Shown here piece by piece: positions 35,383-44,548 of a stretch of DNA of 64,000 nt. Location: assembly GCA_964566055.1 (NCBI GenBank), contig CAZMHI010000019.1, positions 8,198-72,197 on the forward strand, in the 5' to 3' direction. The number at the start of each line of letters is the position of its first letter. Positions within the stretch are counted from its first letter, which is position 1. The notes below the pieces were generated by a model. That model saw only the letters and a list, made by a program, of their open reading frames with translations. It made no database searches and was not told where the DNA came from. A program made the position numbers and the translations under genes. This DNA comes from TMED23 sp964566055. GTDB taxonomy: Bacteria; Pseudomonadota; Alphaproteobacteria; Rhodospirillales; UBA2165.

Positions 35383-36558
35383 TTACTCCGCCATGGCCTG
35401 GCCGGCGATGACGAGTTTTTGGATCTCACTGGTGCCTTCATAAATACGCAAGGCACGGATTTCGCGGTAGAGTTCCTCAACTTTCACGCCCGAAACCACG
35501 CCCATACCGCCCCAAATCTGCACCGCATCGTCAATCACTTCCTGGGCGCTGTCGGTAGCGTAGAGTTTAGCCATCGAGCTTTCGCGGGTCACCCGGATAT
35601 CCTGCACGTCTTTGACCCAGGCCGAGCGGAAGACCAGCAGCGCCGCCGCATCGATTTTGAGCGCCATGTCGCCGATCTTGCTCTGAATAATTTGAAAGTC
35701 ACCGATTTTCTGACCAAAGGCTTCGCGGGATTTGGCCCGGGCAATGGCTTCATCCATAGCCCGGCGGGCAAAGCCCAGGGCAGCCGCTCCTACCGTAGTT
35801 CTGAAAATATCGAGTGTTGCCATCGCAACTTTAAAGCCGTCGCCCGATTGGCCGAGCATGGCGCTGGTGGGGATGCGACAATTGTCCATCATCAGCGAGC
35901 CCAAGGGATGGGGCGCGATGACGTCAATGCGCTCGCTGACCGTGAGGCCGGGCGTATCGGTATCAACAATAAAAGCCGAAAGACCTTTGGCGCCGGGCGC
36001 ATCACCGGTGCGGGCAAACAGCACATATTGATCGGCGAGCCCGGCATTGGAAATCCAGGTTTTGGTACCGTTGATGACATATTCATTGCCGTCTAATTCA
36101 GCAGTGGCTTTCATTGCGGCAACATCCGAGCCGCCGCTGGGCTCAGACAAAGCAAAGGCAGCGATGCGTTTGCCGCTGCCGACATCGGGCAGATATTTTT
36201 GCTTTTGTTCTTCCGAGCCAAACAGTGTGATCGAGCCGGACCCCAGCCCTTGCATGGCAAAGGCAAAATCAGCGAGGCCGGTGTGGTAGCCCAGGATCGA
36301 GCGAGCCAGCGCAATCGAGCGCACGTCGAGATTTTCCAAAGCCCCGCCATAGGCGGCGGGGACGGTGTATTTCAGCCAGCCCGCCTTGCCCAGCTTATCA
36401 ATGATTTTACGAAAGGACGCATCCAAAGCCTCATGGCTGTGGTGGTCATCCTGGGCCAGGGGCGCGATCTCTTTTTCCGCCCAGGCTGAAAGTTCCTTGG
36501 CGAAGGTGCGGTGGCTGTCTTCAAAAAACGGCCAATCGAGAAAAGTTGTATCAGGCAT
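35383..36558 (-). CDS. Acyl-CoA dehydrogenase family protein
   Basis: 391 residues from ATG 36558, which has GGGGGAGA upstream; an upstream in-frame start at 36642 would overlap the SDR gene. FAD/substrate motifs include AFALSEPSGGSDVAAMKA and KTWISNAG, and the C-terminal YEGTSEIQKLVIAGQ carries the usual catalytic Glu. It oxidises an acyl-CoA to the enoyl-CoA and passes electrons to ETF. It is the last gene of the minus-strand operon and 17 bases after the SDR gene. Confidence 0.93.
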   Translation of the reverse strand: MPDTTFLDWPFFEDSHRTFAKELSAWAEKEIAPLAQDDHHSHEALDASFRKIIDKLGKAGWLKYTVPAAYGGALENLDVRSIALARSILGYHTGLADFAFAMQGLGSGSITLFGSEEQKQKYLPDVGSGKRIAAFALSEPSGGSDVAAMKATAELDGNEYVINGTKTWISNAGLADQYVLFARTGDAPGAKGLSAFIVDTDTPGLTVSERIDVIAPHPLGSLMMDNCRIPTSAMLGQSGDGFKVAMATLDIFRTTVGAAALGFARRAMDEAIARAKSREAFGQKIGDFQIIQSKIGDMALKIDAAALLVFRSAWVKDVQDIRVTRESSMAKLYATDSAQEVIDDAVQIWGGMGVVSGVKVEELYREIRALRIYEGTSEIQKLVIAGQAMAE

Positions 36559-36575
36559 GTTGTCTCCCCCTTGCC

Positions 36576-37397
36576 CTACATTACCGAACCACCGGCCACC
36601 ACAATGGCCTGGCCGGTAATCGAAGCCGAGGAGGGCAGGCACAGCCAGGCAACGCTTTCGGCAACTTCTTCGGGTGTCACCATGCGGCCCATCGGGCTCA
36701 TATTTTCTATTTCAGATTTCACTTCCGAGCCGTCGCGGCCTGAGGCATCAACAATATTATCAATCGCTTCGGCCACCAGATCGGTTTCGGTGTAGCCCGG
36801 GCAGACCGCATTGACCGTCACCCCTTTTTTGACGACTTCCAAGGCGAGAGATCTCGTCAGGCCAACGACCGCATGTTTTGACGCCGTATAGGCGGTGATA
36901 TAGGCATAGCCCCTGAGACCAACCGTCGAGGCGATGTTGACGATACGGCCATAGCCGCGCTCACGCATGCCATCGAAAACTTGCTTGGTGCAGAGAAAGG
37001 TGCCGGTAAGGTTGAGGTCGAGGGTCGCCTGCCAGAAATCGAGATCCATTTTGTGGAAGGGTGCGCTTTTACCGATACCGGCATTGTTAACCAGAATATC
37101 GACCGGACCGTTAGCGTCAACGCTTTGAGCGAACGAGTCCGCGATATCGTCCTCGCTCGTCATATCAGCACTGGCATAAAACACCTTGGCGTCAAATTCA
37201 TGCTGCAGATGATCGCTTTGCAGTTTCAGCTTACCGACGTCACGGGCAAGCAACGTAATACTGGCGCCCAAGGCGGCAAGAGCGTTGGAGGTAGCGGCGC
37301 CGATGCCGCGCGAGCCGCCGGTGATCAGCGCATGCTGACCCTGAAGCGGTTTCGACTCGAAGAGATTTCCGAGGCTTTTCGAATTGCTGTCATTCAT
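36576..37397 (-). CDS. Short-chain dehydrogenase/reductase
   Basis: 273 residues. The NAD(P) motif TGGSRGIGAA, NNAG and the catalytic YTASKHAV (Tyr-x3-Lys) with an upstream Ser in IASTVG are all present. This subtype, next to an acyl-CoA dehydrogenase, often acts on a hydroxyacyl-CoA or ketoacyl-CoA, but the substrate is not proven. It lies 68 bases after the Gfo/Idh gene on the same strand. Confidence 0.92.
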   Translation of the reverse strand: MNDSNSKSLGNLFESKPLQGQHALITGGSRGIGAATSNALAALGASITLLARDVGKLKLQSDHLQHEFDAKVFYASADMTSEDDIADSFAQSVDANGPVDILVNNAGIGKSAPFHKMDLDFWQATLDLNLTGTFLCTKQVFDGMRERGYGRIVNIASTVGLRGYAYITAYTASKHAVVGLTRSLALEVVKKGVTVNAVCPGYTETDLVAEAIDNIVDASGRDGSEVKSEIENMSPMGRMVTPEEVAESVAWLCLPSSASITGQAIVVAGGSVM

Positions 37398-37465
37398 TCA
37401 GCAATCATCGAAAATTGCAGCCCTTAAGACAACCGATTTATATTCCAAGCTTAACTTATTCTTGG

Positions 37466-38476
37466 CTATTCGCCGGATTCCATTATCTCATCAATGGCGA
37501 CGTAGCGCTTTTCGTTGGCGGATTTGACGCCTGCCCGGATCACGGCTAAGGAGCGCGCCGCCCACTCACCACCGACTTCCGGTTCGGTATCATTGCGGAT
37601 GCAGTCGCCGAATTCTTCCATTTGCTCGGCAATAGTGTCGTTAGCCTCAAACTCCATCTTGACCGGTTCTTTCTCGCCGCGTTTGACGTGATACATGCCG
37701 CTATGGAGCGAATAGAGCGCTGAGGCCTCCTTGCCATAAATATTCATGACGTAGTTTTCGCCGGCCGAGGCGTAACCCGCATTCAAAGTCGAAACAGCAC
37801 CATTCTCGTGTTTCATCACCAGCCCGGCAACATCCGGATTGTCGCCCGGCAGCACCAGCTGTGACAGCATACCGGAAACCTCGACAATCGGCCCCATCAG
37901 CATTTCCAAGACATCAACATAATGCGGGCCAATTTGCAGCATGACGCCGCCCGGCATACCTTCGGCGGTGTAGCGCCAATGGCCGGGCTCGAAGGCGCCT
38001 AAACGGTCGCGGCTGATATTAGCCTCGGCCTGGACAATTTTCCCGAAGCGCCCGGCTTGAATTTCTTCCTGAACCCAGCGGAAATGATTTTCCCGGCGGC
38101 GCTGAAATCCAATTGAGAGTTTAACCTTGGCGTCACGGCAAATTTTAGCGATCTGCATGCCTTCACCAACGGAATTAGCAATTGGCTTATCGAGAAAGAC
38201 GTGCTTGCCAGCTTCGGCTGCCTGTTGGGTAGTCTCCAAATGAATATTATTGGGGGTGGTATTAATAATGGCGTCGATATTGTCGTCCGCCAGCAGTTCT
38301 TCGTAGCTCTCCGCATAGGCGCAATCGAACTTGTCGGCAAAGGCTTTGCGCTTGTCTTCAGACCGGGTGAAGCAGGATACAACTTCAATGCCGCTGGCGT
38401 TGACGACGCCTTCGGCCAGCACATCTGACCACCAGCCGAGGCCGAGTGAGGCGACGCGGATTGTATCTGAACTCAT
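37466..38476 (-). CDS. Gfo/Idh/MocA family oxidoreductase (operon with tctA)
   Basis: 336 residues from ATG 38476, with GGAG upstream. The Rossmann start is VASLGLGWWSDVLAEG, the family motif VFLDKPIANS, and the C-terminal domain includes MLQIGPHYVDVLEMLMG. It is only two bases downstream of tctA, so co-expression with the transporter is near certain, suggesting it acts on the imported compound or a product. It is distinct in sequence from the protein encoded at 33.2 kb. Confidence 0.9.
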   Translation of the reverse strand: MSSDTIRVASLGLGWWSDVLAEGVVNASGIEVVSCFTRSEDKRKAFADKFDCAYAESYEELLADDNIDAIINTTPNNIHLETTQQAAEAGKHVFLDKPIANSVGEGMQIAKICRDAKVKLSIGFQRRRENHFRWVQEEIQAGRFGKIVQAEANISRDRLGAFEPGHWRYTAEGMPGGVMLQIGPHYVDVLEMLMGPIVEVSGMLSQLVLPGDNPDVAGLVMKHENGAVSTLNAGYASAGENYVMNIYGKEASALYSLHSGMYHVKRGEKEPVKMEFEANDTIAEQMEEFGDCIRNDTEPEVGGEWAARSLAVIRAGVKSANEKRYVAIDEIMESGE

Positions 38477-38478
38477 AA

Positions 38479-39984
38479 CTAAATCTCCAATTGATCTTGT
38501 TTTTGTTTTGATTTGTGTTCGGCCCAAAAAGACCAGAAAATTGAGGCCGCCGCCAGACATAAAAAGAAGACGCTGAACGGCGAGGTAAAGAATATGCTGA
38601 CGTCGTTTTTTGAGGCGATCAGGGACACCCTAAGGTGTTCTTCCAGCTGACGGCCGAGCACCATGGCCAGCAACAATGGCACAATCGGCATGTCGAGCCA
38701 GCGCATCGCCAGGCCGAGCAAGCCAAAGCCAAACATCACATAGACGTCAAAGAAATTATTGCGCAGCGCATAGCTGCCGATGACACACAATATGGCGATG
38801 GTCGGCATCAGGAAAGTACGCGGGATAACCAGAACTTTGACGAGATATCTAAGGCCAATCAGGGCAATGATGATATTGAATATATTGGCCCAAAAGAACG
38901 AGAATATAAGACCGTAGGCAAACTCACCATTTTCAACAAAAAGCAAAGGTCCCGGGGCAAGCCCGTGGATCAGCAAGGCGCCGATCAGGATGGCCGTCAC
39001 CGGATCACCCGGAATACCCAAGGTCATCATCGGGATCAGGGCGCCGCCTGTCACCGCATTGTTGGCGGATTCGGGTGCTGCGATACCTTGCGGGGAGCCC
39101 GTGCCAAACTCTTCCGGTTTTTTGCTCAGTTTTTTGGTGTAGTCGTAACTGATAAAGGCGGCAATCGGCCCACCGGCGCCCGGCAGAATACCCAAAAACG
39201 AGCCAATGGGTGCGCCGATGGAAACCGGCAGACGTATGAGTTTGAGATCCGATAATTTCGGTAAAACGCTTTTAATTTTAGCGGCGTTTTTGGCCGCGGT
39301 TTCTGATTTCATCATATCGGCAAAATTGTCGACCAATTGCGGCACGGCAAAGAGCCCGATCAGTGCGGTTAGAAAATGAATGCCGGAGATCAGATTGACC
39401 TGATCAAAGGTAAAGCGGGCGGTGCCCATCATTGGGTCTTGGCCGACCGTGACGATGGCCAAACCGATCACCGCCGACAACAATCCTTTGATCAAGGATT
39501 TAGCGGCAAAGCTGCAAATAATAGTAAGACCAAAAAAGACCAGGCTGAAAAGGTCGGGGGATTGGAATTTTAGTGCGATCTCGGCCAGCAAGGGTGCAAT
39601 AAAATAGAGACACAAAAAGCTAAACAGACCGCCTAAGAAACTTGCGGTGATAGCGATACCGAGAGCGCGGCCCGCCTCACCCCTTTTGGCCATGGGATTG
39701 CCGTCAATAGCCGTTGCCGAGGCTGAGGGTGTGCCCGGGATATTAAGCAAGATGGCTGAAAAACTGCCACCCGTCATACCGCTGACATAGAGCCCCAGTA
39801 ATAACGCAATGGAAATTTCGGGCTCTAATACAAAAGTCAGCGGCAACACAATGATAATGCCGGTCGAGATGGTCAGGCCGGGGATCATGCCGACGACCAG
39901 GCCGACAAAACAGCCGGCTGCGACGGCTAAAATGGTTTCAAGCTGGCTCGCCTGAGCAAAGCCATCAATGACATCCGGGTTCAT
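38479..39984 (-). CDS. tctA: Tripartite tricarboxylate transporter large permease TctA
   Basis: 501 residues, about 10-12 membrane segments. The TctA signatures GLVVGMIPGLTISTG near the N-terminus, NIPGTPSASATAIDG and LGILPGAGGPIAAF are present. It forms the channel of a secondary carrier driven by the substrate-binding protein TctC and helper TctB. ATG 39984 overlaps the tctB stop as ATGA. The substrate is probably a carboxylate. Confidence 0.95.
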   Translation of the reverse strand: MNPDVIDGFAQASQLETILAVAAGCFVGLVVGMIPGLTISTGIIIVLPLTFVLEPEISIALLLGLYVSGMTGGSFSAILLNIPGTPSASATAIDGNPMAKRGEAGRALGIAITASFLGGLFSFLCLYFIAPLLAEIALKFQSPDLFSLVFFGLTIICSFAAKSLIKGLLSAVIGLAIVTVGQDPMMGTARFTFDQVNLISGIHFLTALIGLFAVPQLVDNFADMMKSETAAKNAAKIKSVLPKLSDLKLIRLPVSIGAPIGSFLGILPGAGGPIAAFISYDYTKKLSKKPEEFGTGSPQGIAAPESANNAVTGGALIPMMTLGIPGDPVTAILIGALLIHGLAPGPLLFVENGEFAYGLIFSFFWANIFNIIIALIGLRYLVKVLVIPRTFLMPTIAILCVIGSYALRNNFFDVYVMFGFGLLGLAMRWLDMPIVPLLLAMVLGRQLEEHLRVSLIASKNDVSIFFTSPFSVFFLCLAAASIFWSFWAEHKSKQKQDQLEI

Positions 39985-40454
39985 CTCAGGACCCCTTGCA
40001 AAATACCGGAGGGGAGAAGTATCTGAAACACTTCCCGGAAGAGAAAAAAGACGATCAATGAAATCAGGATTGAGCCGGCAGCAAGCCACAAGGGACGGCG
40101 CTCACCATAAAGATACATCAGCCCGGCGAAGAACGGGATATTGGCGGCAACGAAGCCGAGTGTCGGCAGGGCAGCAAAATAGGCGACCGATAAGACCAGG
40201 CCATAGATTAAGCGCTTTACCGGTACGTCGAACGTTTTAGGCGTGTCTGAATTGGTACTGGGCAGGAACGCCTGCGCCAGTAGTCCAAGCGAAAGCACGG
40301 CCATGATAATCGTCACGACCCAGGGGAAAAAGGAAGGCTGGGTGGTGTTTTCAATGGCGCGGGTGGGCAAATTAGCCGTCAAATAGGCATATCCGGCGCA
40401 TAACAGCAGCAAAATAATTGCTGCGATCAAATTGCGTGTCCGCATGTTGCTCAT
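39981..40454 (-). CDS. tctB: Tripartite tricarboxylate transporter small subunit TctB
   Basis: 157 residues with four hydrophobic segments, the first at residues 7-26, and the PSFFPWVVTIIMAVLS segment common in TctB. It is the small membrane subunit of the TTT system. Its stop overlaps the tctA ATG by four bases; tctC lies 93 bases upstream. Confidence 0.9.
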   Translation of the reverse strand: MSNMRTRNLIAAIILLLLCAGYAYLTANLPTRAIENTTQPSFFPWVVTIIMAVLSLGLLAQAFLPSTNSDTPKTFDVPVKRLIYGLVLSVAYFAALPTLGFVAANIPFFAGLMYLYGERRPLWLAAGSILISLIVFFLFREVFQILLPSGILQGVLR

Positions 40455-40547
40455 CTGAAAACTCTTTAGTGAAAATCAGATGTCCCGCCCCGATCTAATT
40501 TAAATTAGTCGGAGACGGGACATCTGGAAACGTCTTTAACTTAAAGC

Positions 40548-41516
40548 CTATTTTTTGGCTTTGGATTGATACATGCCGGCTTTTTTCATAATGGCGACAA
40601 TATTGGCATTGGCTTTTGCCAATTTGGCACCAAATTCTTTTTGTCCCATCGGTTTCAAAGTCAATTTGAGCTTTTTCATCCGACCGGCAAATTTTTTCGA
40701 GTTGGCTGCCTTGATCATGGCTGCTTCGAGCTTGTCTTTAATCGCCTGTGGAGTACCTTTGGCAACCGAGAGGCCCCGAAAAAGATCAAATTCCATATCA
40801 ATGCCGAGTTCTTTAGCAGTCGGCACATTCGGCGAGGCGGGATTACGCTTACCGCTGGAAACCGCCAGGAATTTCATTTTACCGGCTTTAACCAATTTAA
40901 GCGGCACGAAGAAAATATCGACAGCCGCATCAGTTTCACCGCTGAGGATCATTTTCCGGCGATCCGGGCCTTTGACCGGCAACATAATGGGCTTGCAACC
41001 GGAAAGCTGAGTTAAAGCGACACCCGCCATATGGGTCGCGCTGCCGAAACCGGCAAAGGCGACTTTAAGCGTGTTAGGCTTGGCTTTACATTCAGCCATA
41101 AATTCCTTGAGCGTGTTCCAGCGTGCTGATTTTTTAACCACGAATGGAATCGGCTGCTGGGCAACTTGGCCAATATGATCCAAAGCTTGGTAGTTAAACG
41201 GCACATTGCCGATATTGGTCGTGGTCAAAACCGACGTGGAGTTCCAGGCGATGGTGTAGCCATCCGGTTTTGAGTTTTTGACATAGGTGTAGGTGATAGC
41301 GCCACCGCCACCAGGTTTGTTAACCGGCACCACCGGCTGGCCAAGTTCTTTGCTCATGGCTTTAGCGATCAACCGGCCCTCGATATCAGCACCGCCACCG
41401 GCACCAAATGGAATGACAAATTCGATGGATTTTTCCGGCCATTCAGCTTTCGCCTGACCAGCGACCATAAGAGCGGCGGCTGCCGTTCCCAGGAATACGT
41501 ATTTTAAACTTTTCAT
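40548..41516 (-). CDS. tctC: Tripartite tricarboxylate transporter substrate-binding protein TctC
   Basis: 322 residues. A Sec signal peptide ends near AKA-EW (residue 24). The mature protein starts WPEKSIEFVIPFGAGGGADI, the classic TctC/Bug signature, and contains VPVNKPGGGGAITY. Bug-fold proteins bind small organic acids in the periplasm. The position upstream of tctB and tctA is as expected. The ligand cannot be read; its neighbours suggest an acid that is later turned into an acyl-CoA. Confidence 0.94.
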   Translation of the reverse strand: MKSLKYVFLGTAAAALMVAGQAKAEWPEKSIEFVIPFGAGGGADIEGRLIAKAMSKELGQPVVPVNKPGGGGAITYTYVKNSKPDGYTIAWNSTSVLTTTNIGNVPFNYQALDHIGQVAQQPIPFVVKKSARWNTLKEFMAECKAKPNTLKVAFAGFGSATHMAGVALTQLSGCKPIMLPVKGPDRRKMILSGETDAAVDIFFVPLKLVKAGKMKFLAVSSGKRNPASPNVPTAKELGIDMEFDLFRGLSVAKGTPQAIKDKLEAAMIKAANSKKFAGRMKKLKLTLKPMGQKEFGAKLAKANANIVAIMKKAGMYQSKAKK

Positions 41517-41576
41517 CTTAGTTTCTCCCTTAAGTGATTATTTTGATTTAAAACCCCATTGAAACAAATTTCGATT

Positions 41577-42020
41577 TTAACTTTGATAGCTTGCGCCGAC
41601 CGCGTCAACTGCTGCTTGGGCAATATCCTGATCTTGTTGCCAGTCACCACCGCTGACACCAATGCCGCCAACACATTCTCCCTCGAAGAAAATCGGAAAT
41701 CCGCCTTCCATTGCCGTCCAGCGCTCGGGTCCGGCAGCTAAGGACAAACCAATGGCATGCAAGGTATCCAAATCCTGGCCTTGCGCCCCGTGGGTGGTGG
41801 TTTGGCGGCGATTAGAAGACGCCGTGACGGCCTTGGTGGTGGATGAATGAACCGTGTGGAAGCGGCCTCCATCCATGCGCTCCAGCATCAGCATGTGACC
41901 GCCTGCATCAACGATAGCAACGGTGACAGCAATTCCAATTTCTTCAGCTTTGCCGATGGCTGCCGCCATCATTTGTTTGGCGCCCGCATTGGTCAGACGC
42001 TTGGCTGCGGCAAATGGCAT
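41577..42020 (-). CDS. GlcG/HbpS family heme-binding or cofactor-binding protein
   Basis: 147 residues, one DUF336 domain: AIGKAEEIGIAVTVAIVDAGGHML, then a SS...KAVTASS segment and VGGIGVSGG near the end. HbpS binds heme; GlcG lies in glycolate operons; a true role here is unknown. GGGGAAA precedes the ATG. It is 60 bases upstream of tctC and is the probable first gene of the operon, which fits the frequent pairing of DUF336 genes with carboxylate catabolism. Confidence 0.87.
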   Translation of the reverse strand: MPFAAAKRLTNAGAKQMMAAAIGKAEEIGIAVTVAIVDAGGHMLMLERMDGGRFHTVHSSTTKAVTASSNRRQTTTHGAQGQDLDTLHAIGLSLAAGPERWTAMEGGFPIFFEGECVGGIGVSGGDWQQDQDIAQAAVDAVGASYQS

Positions 42021-42296
42021 AATTCGTTTCCCCTTGGTGTATTAAATTTTTCCGGAGAATGCTTGATAAATTGTGGCTAATCAAGGGGATGGGTGCCGAA
42101 TTCGGTAATTAATTCAAATATAATTAGGCAAATATTGAATTATTCACGAAAATATTAGGAAATAGAGAGGATATTTCCCCGAAAACCCCAAAATATAGTG
42201 GTTCAGACTGTCATTAGCGTATTGTCCCAAAACGCTATACCATATATAGTATCGAATAACCATGAAACGACGATAGCCTCAACGGGGGTAGGCGAT
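42021..42296. promoter_or_regulatory. Divergent regulatory region between the GlcG-like operon and the SPOR lipoprotein
   Basis: The gap contains a perfect ten-base palindrome CCGAATTCGG at 42096-42105 and a partly matched AATTCAA/TTGAATT pair at about 42111-42147. These are candidate operator sequences for the operon; no regulator gene is adjacent. CGGGGG before ATG 42297 is the ribosome site of the lipoprotein. Confidence 0.35.
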
Positions 42297-43661
42297 ATGA
42301 AGTTGGGCGGTGATCTGCTTTCAATCAGGCAGAAGGGCTTCAAGTTTGGAATAGTGCTGACGGCGCTTTTTTCATTGAGCGCCTGTGATCTCATTAAGAA
42401 CAGTAATTTGATGGACAGCTTCCGGCGTGAGCCTAAGCCGGCTGAGAGTATTGCGATCTCAGAACAGGGTTTTGGCAAATTGGCCAAGGGTGAATTCCTG
42501 GCCGCCCAGGCGCTGTTTGATCAAGCCCTGCAGACCAATCCGCGTGATGTCTATGCCCTCTTTGGCAAAGGCATCGTGCTCCAGCATAGTGGTCAGCTCG
42601 TTCATGCCCGCCAAGTCTATGAAGCCATCATGGCGCTGCGTCCCGGACCGCAGACTAAATTACTGGTGCTCAATGATCTGGCGCCGCAATCGGTGCGTGA
42701 ACTCGCCGGTTTAAATTTGTCACTGTTGCAAAGCCAGGGCGTCTCGAACGCCTTTGGACCTCCGGGACAGCCAAGTGGCACGGCTGCGCCCGCCGCCCCA
42801 CGCGTGCAAATGCCAGCTGCCGCGACCCGCGCCCCGGCTCTGCCATCCCGCTTGCGCAGCGCTCAGCCTGCACCGATGACACCCGGCACTTCTGTCGCCG
42901 ACAGCAATATAATTTCCCGCTTTGAGACCTTGCAGAAATTGCGTGATCAAGGATTGGTGACGCCGGCGGAATATGCAGCCCGGCGCAAACGTAATGTCGG
43001 CGCGCAGACCAAACTGACCTCACCGCCGCCAGCTGCGGGTCTCTCCCGTTCCGTGCCCAGTGCCACTCAAATATCGGGCCGTTTGAAAGCCATCGGCCGG
43101 GCGCTTGAGCTTCGCGCCATCACGGTTCGCCAGCACGGCGCTGAACGCACAATGATTATTGATGGCTTGATGCCGGCTAATCCGAAGATTTCTGCGGCCC
43201 CGGCCATGGCGCCCAAAGGTCTGATGGCAGCCGCCGAAGCCGTCCGGCGGATTGAGATGTTGAAAGAGCGTGGCCTCATATCCGATGGTGAATATGCGAA
43301 AGAGAAAGCGGCCATTGAGCGCATCCTGGCGCCGAAAAAACCAGTGGTTTCTAAGGCGGCGAAAGCAGCTGCAACCGCAAAAGCCGCGCCTAAAGGGGGC
43401 CCGCAGCCGGCTGTTCATCTGGCCTCGTTCCGCTCCAAGCAAGCCGCCACAAGGGCCTGGACCCAGTTGCGCCGGGCGCATAGGTCTTTGCTGGGCCGAC
43501 TGAAATCAGAGGTAACGCGGGTTAATCTCGGCCGCCGCAAAGGCGTCTACTACCGGCTCATCGCCGGGCCGTTTAAAAGCACGGCTGCCGCCACGGCTGC
43601 CTGCCGCCGCCTCAAATCCCGCCGCCAATATTGCGACACCGCCTTTATGAGCGGGGGTTGA
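42297..43661 (+). CDS. Lipoprotein with TPR-like, SHOCT-like and SPOR domains
   Basis: 454 residues from ATG 42297. The lipobox LSAC places the lipid at Cys30. A TPR-like part lies at about 50-110 (GEFLAAQALFDQALQTNPRD), then a Pro/Ala-rich linker. Three short SHOCT-like units follow (LQKLRDQGLVTPAEYAARR; LKAIGRALELRAITVRQHG; IEMLKERGLISDGEYAKEK). A C-terminal SPOR domain (VHLASFRSKQAATRAW...GVYYRLIAGPF) ends the protein. SPOR domains bind denuded septal glycan, so a role at the division site or cell wall is likely. The combination is unusual. Confidence 0.8.
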   Translation: MKLGGDLLSIRQKGFKFGIVLTALFSLSACDLIKNSNLMDSFRREPKPAESIAISEQGFGKLAKGEFLAAQALFDQALQTNPRDVYALFGKGIVLQHSGQLVHARQVYEAIMALRPGPQTKLLVLNDLAPQSVRELAGLNLSLLQSQGVSNAFGPPGQPSGTAAPAAPRVQMPAAATRAPALPSRLRSAQPAPMTPGTSVADSNIISRFETLQKLRDQGLVTPAEYAARRKRNVGAQTKLTSPPPAAGLSRSVPSATQISGRLKAIGRALELRAITVRQHGAERTMIIDGLMPANPKISAAPAMAPKGLMAAAEAVRRIEMLKERGLISDGEYAKEKAAIERILAPKKPVVSKAAKAAATAKAAPKGGPQPAVHLASFRSKQAATRAWTQLRRAHRSLLGRLKSEVTRVNLGRRKGVYYRLIAGPFKSTAAATAACRRLKSRRQYCDTAFMSGG

Positions 43662-43671
43662 TCCAACAAAC

Positions 43672-43729
43672 GGGGACATCTTTTTGGCACATCCTATCGG
43701 CCTTTAAATTGGTAGCCTAAGGTGTCCCC
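43672..43729. repeat. Inverted repeat after the SPOR lipoprotein, possible REP-type element
   Basis: GGGGACA at 43672-43678 pairs with TGTCCCC at 43723-43729 across 44 bases. The sequence resembles short dispersed palindromic elements and has no T-run, so it is a poor terminator. It lies in a 246-base gap with no other gene. Confidence 0.4.
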
Positions 43730-43907
43730 ACTTAGTGTGGTGAGAGGGTTTAACACCCCCTAGTTCACAAAATTTATTGAAGATCTAATAAAACACTCTC
43801 TGGCCCCGCCATAGCCAATATGTGAATGGTGAGGTACGTCACAGCCTATTTTTAATATACTCTTTATAATATTAATGTGATAAAATATTATTCCAAATGA
43901 GAGAATT

Positions 43908-44534
43908 ATGATACTGCGTATATTGATTTTAACACTGATGCTGGTTACAGCCTCTTCAATCGCCGGGGCACAGAAATCTGCTGTCGGAATTTTGCAGGAA
44001 AAGCCTAACAACAGTTGGAAGACCGGTGTTTGGAATGAAAAACGCATGGCGCGCTACGAAGGTTTTGAACTTGCCTTCTTTGGACAACGTTTTTTACGCG
44101 GCGAAGATATCGACCCAAACCGGCATACTGCGGAAATATTATTCGAAGCCGCTGCCCGTAAAGACCCAAGCATGACATCAATGATCGGTGGATACTATCT
44201 TGATAATGATAACAAAGCGACAGCTCTCAAATGGTTTACCCGTGGCATGAAGACTGGCGACAAATATTCTTTGTCCTACTTAGGTTTGTTTATGAATTGG
44301 ACCGGTCGCGAAATTTTGAAGAAACAAAACCCCACCGACCCACCGAATAGTGAAGCCTTGTCATTGCTCTACGCCGCCCAGCATTTCGGCTACGACGCAC
44401 AATCTATAGTGTTCGATGCAATTTACTATCAAGCTGGCCCGAAAATATTGAGTAGCGCAAAGAAACAATCTCAAAAATACATCGTCAACCCTATGCTACT
44501 CCTTAATTTTCCAGTTTTTAGAAACAGACAATAA
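43908..44534 (+). CDS. Secreted Sel1-like repeat protein
   Basis: 208 residues. A signal peptide ends near AGA-QK (about residue 21). The body is helical with Sel1/TPR-like pairs (AEILFEAAARKDPS, KATALKWFTRGMKTGD, LGLFMNWTGRE), each weak. It is probably periplasmic. The DNA is AT-rich with promoter-like sequence upstream. It converges on the frameshifted peptidoglycan-binding-like gene. No function can be assigned beyond a scaffold fold. Confidence 0.6.
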   Translation: MILRILILTLMLVTASSIAGAQKSAVGILQEKPNNSWKTGVWNEKRMARYEGFELAFFGQRFLRGEDIDPNRHTAEILFEAAARKDPSMTSMIGGYYLDNDNKATALKWFTRGMKTGDKYSLSYLGLFMNWTGREILKKQNPTDPPNSEALSLLYAAQHFGYDAQSIVFDAIYYQAGPKILSSAKKQSQKYIVNPMLLLNFPVFRNRQ

Positions 44535-44548
44535 AATTATATATGTAG

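Noticed and set aside
35419..36489. Plus-strand frames opposite the acyl-CoA dehydrogenase
   Set aside because: Antisense shadows; the dehydrogenase strand carries all family motifs.
38635..39255. Plus-strand open frame of 206 residues inside tctA
   Set aside because: Antisense of well-conserved TctA motifs.
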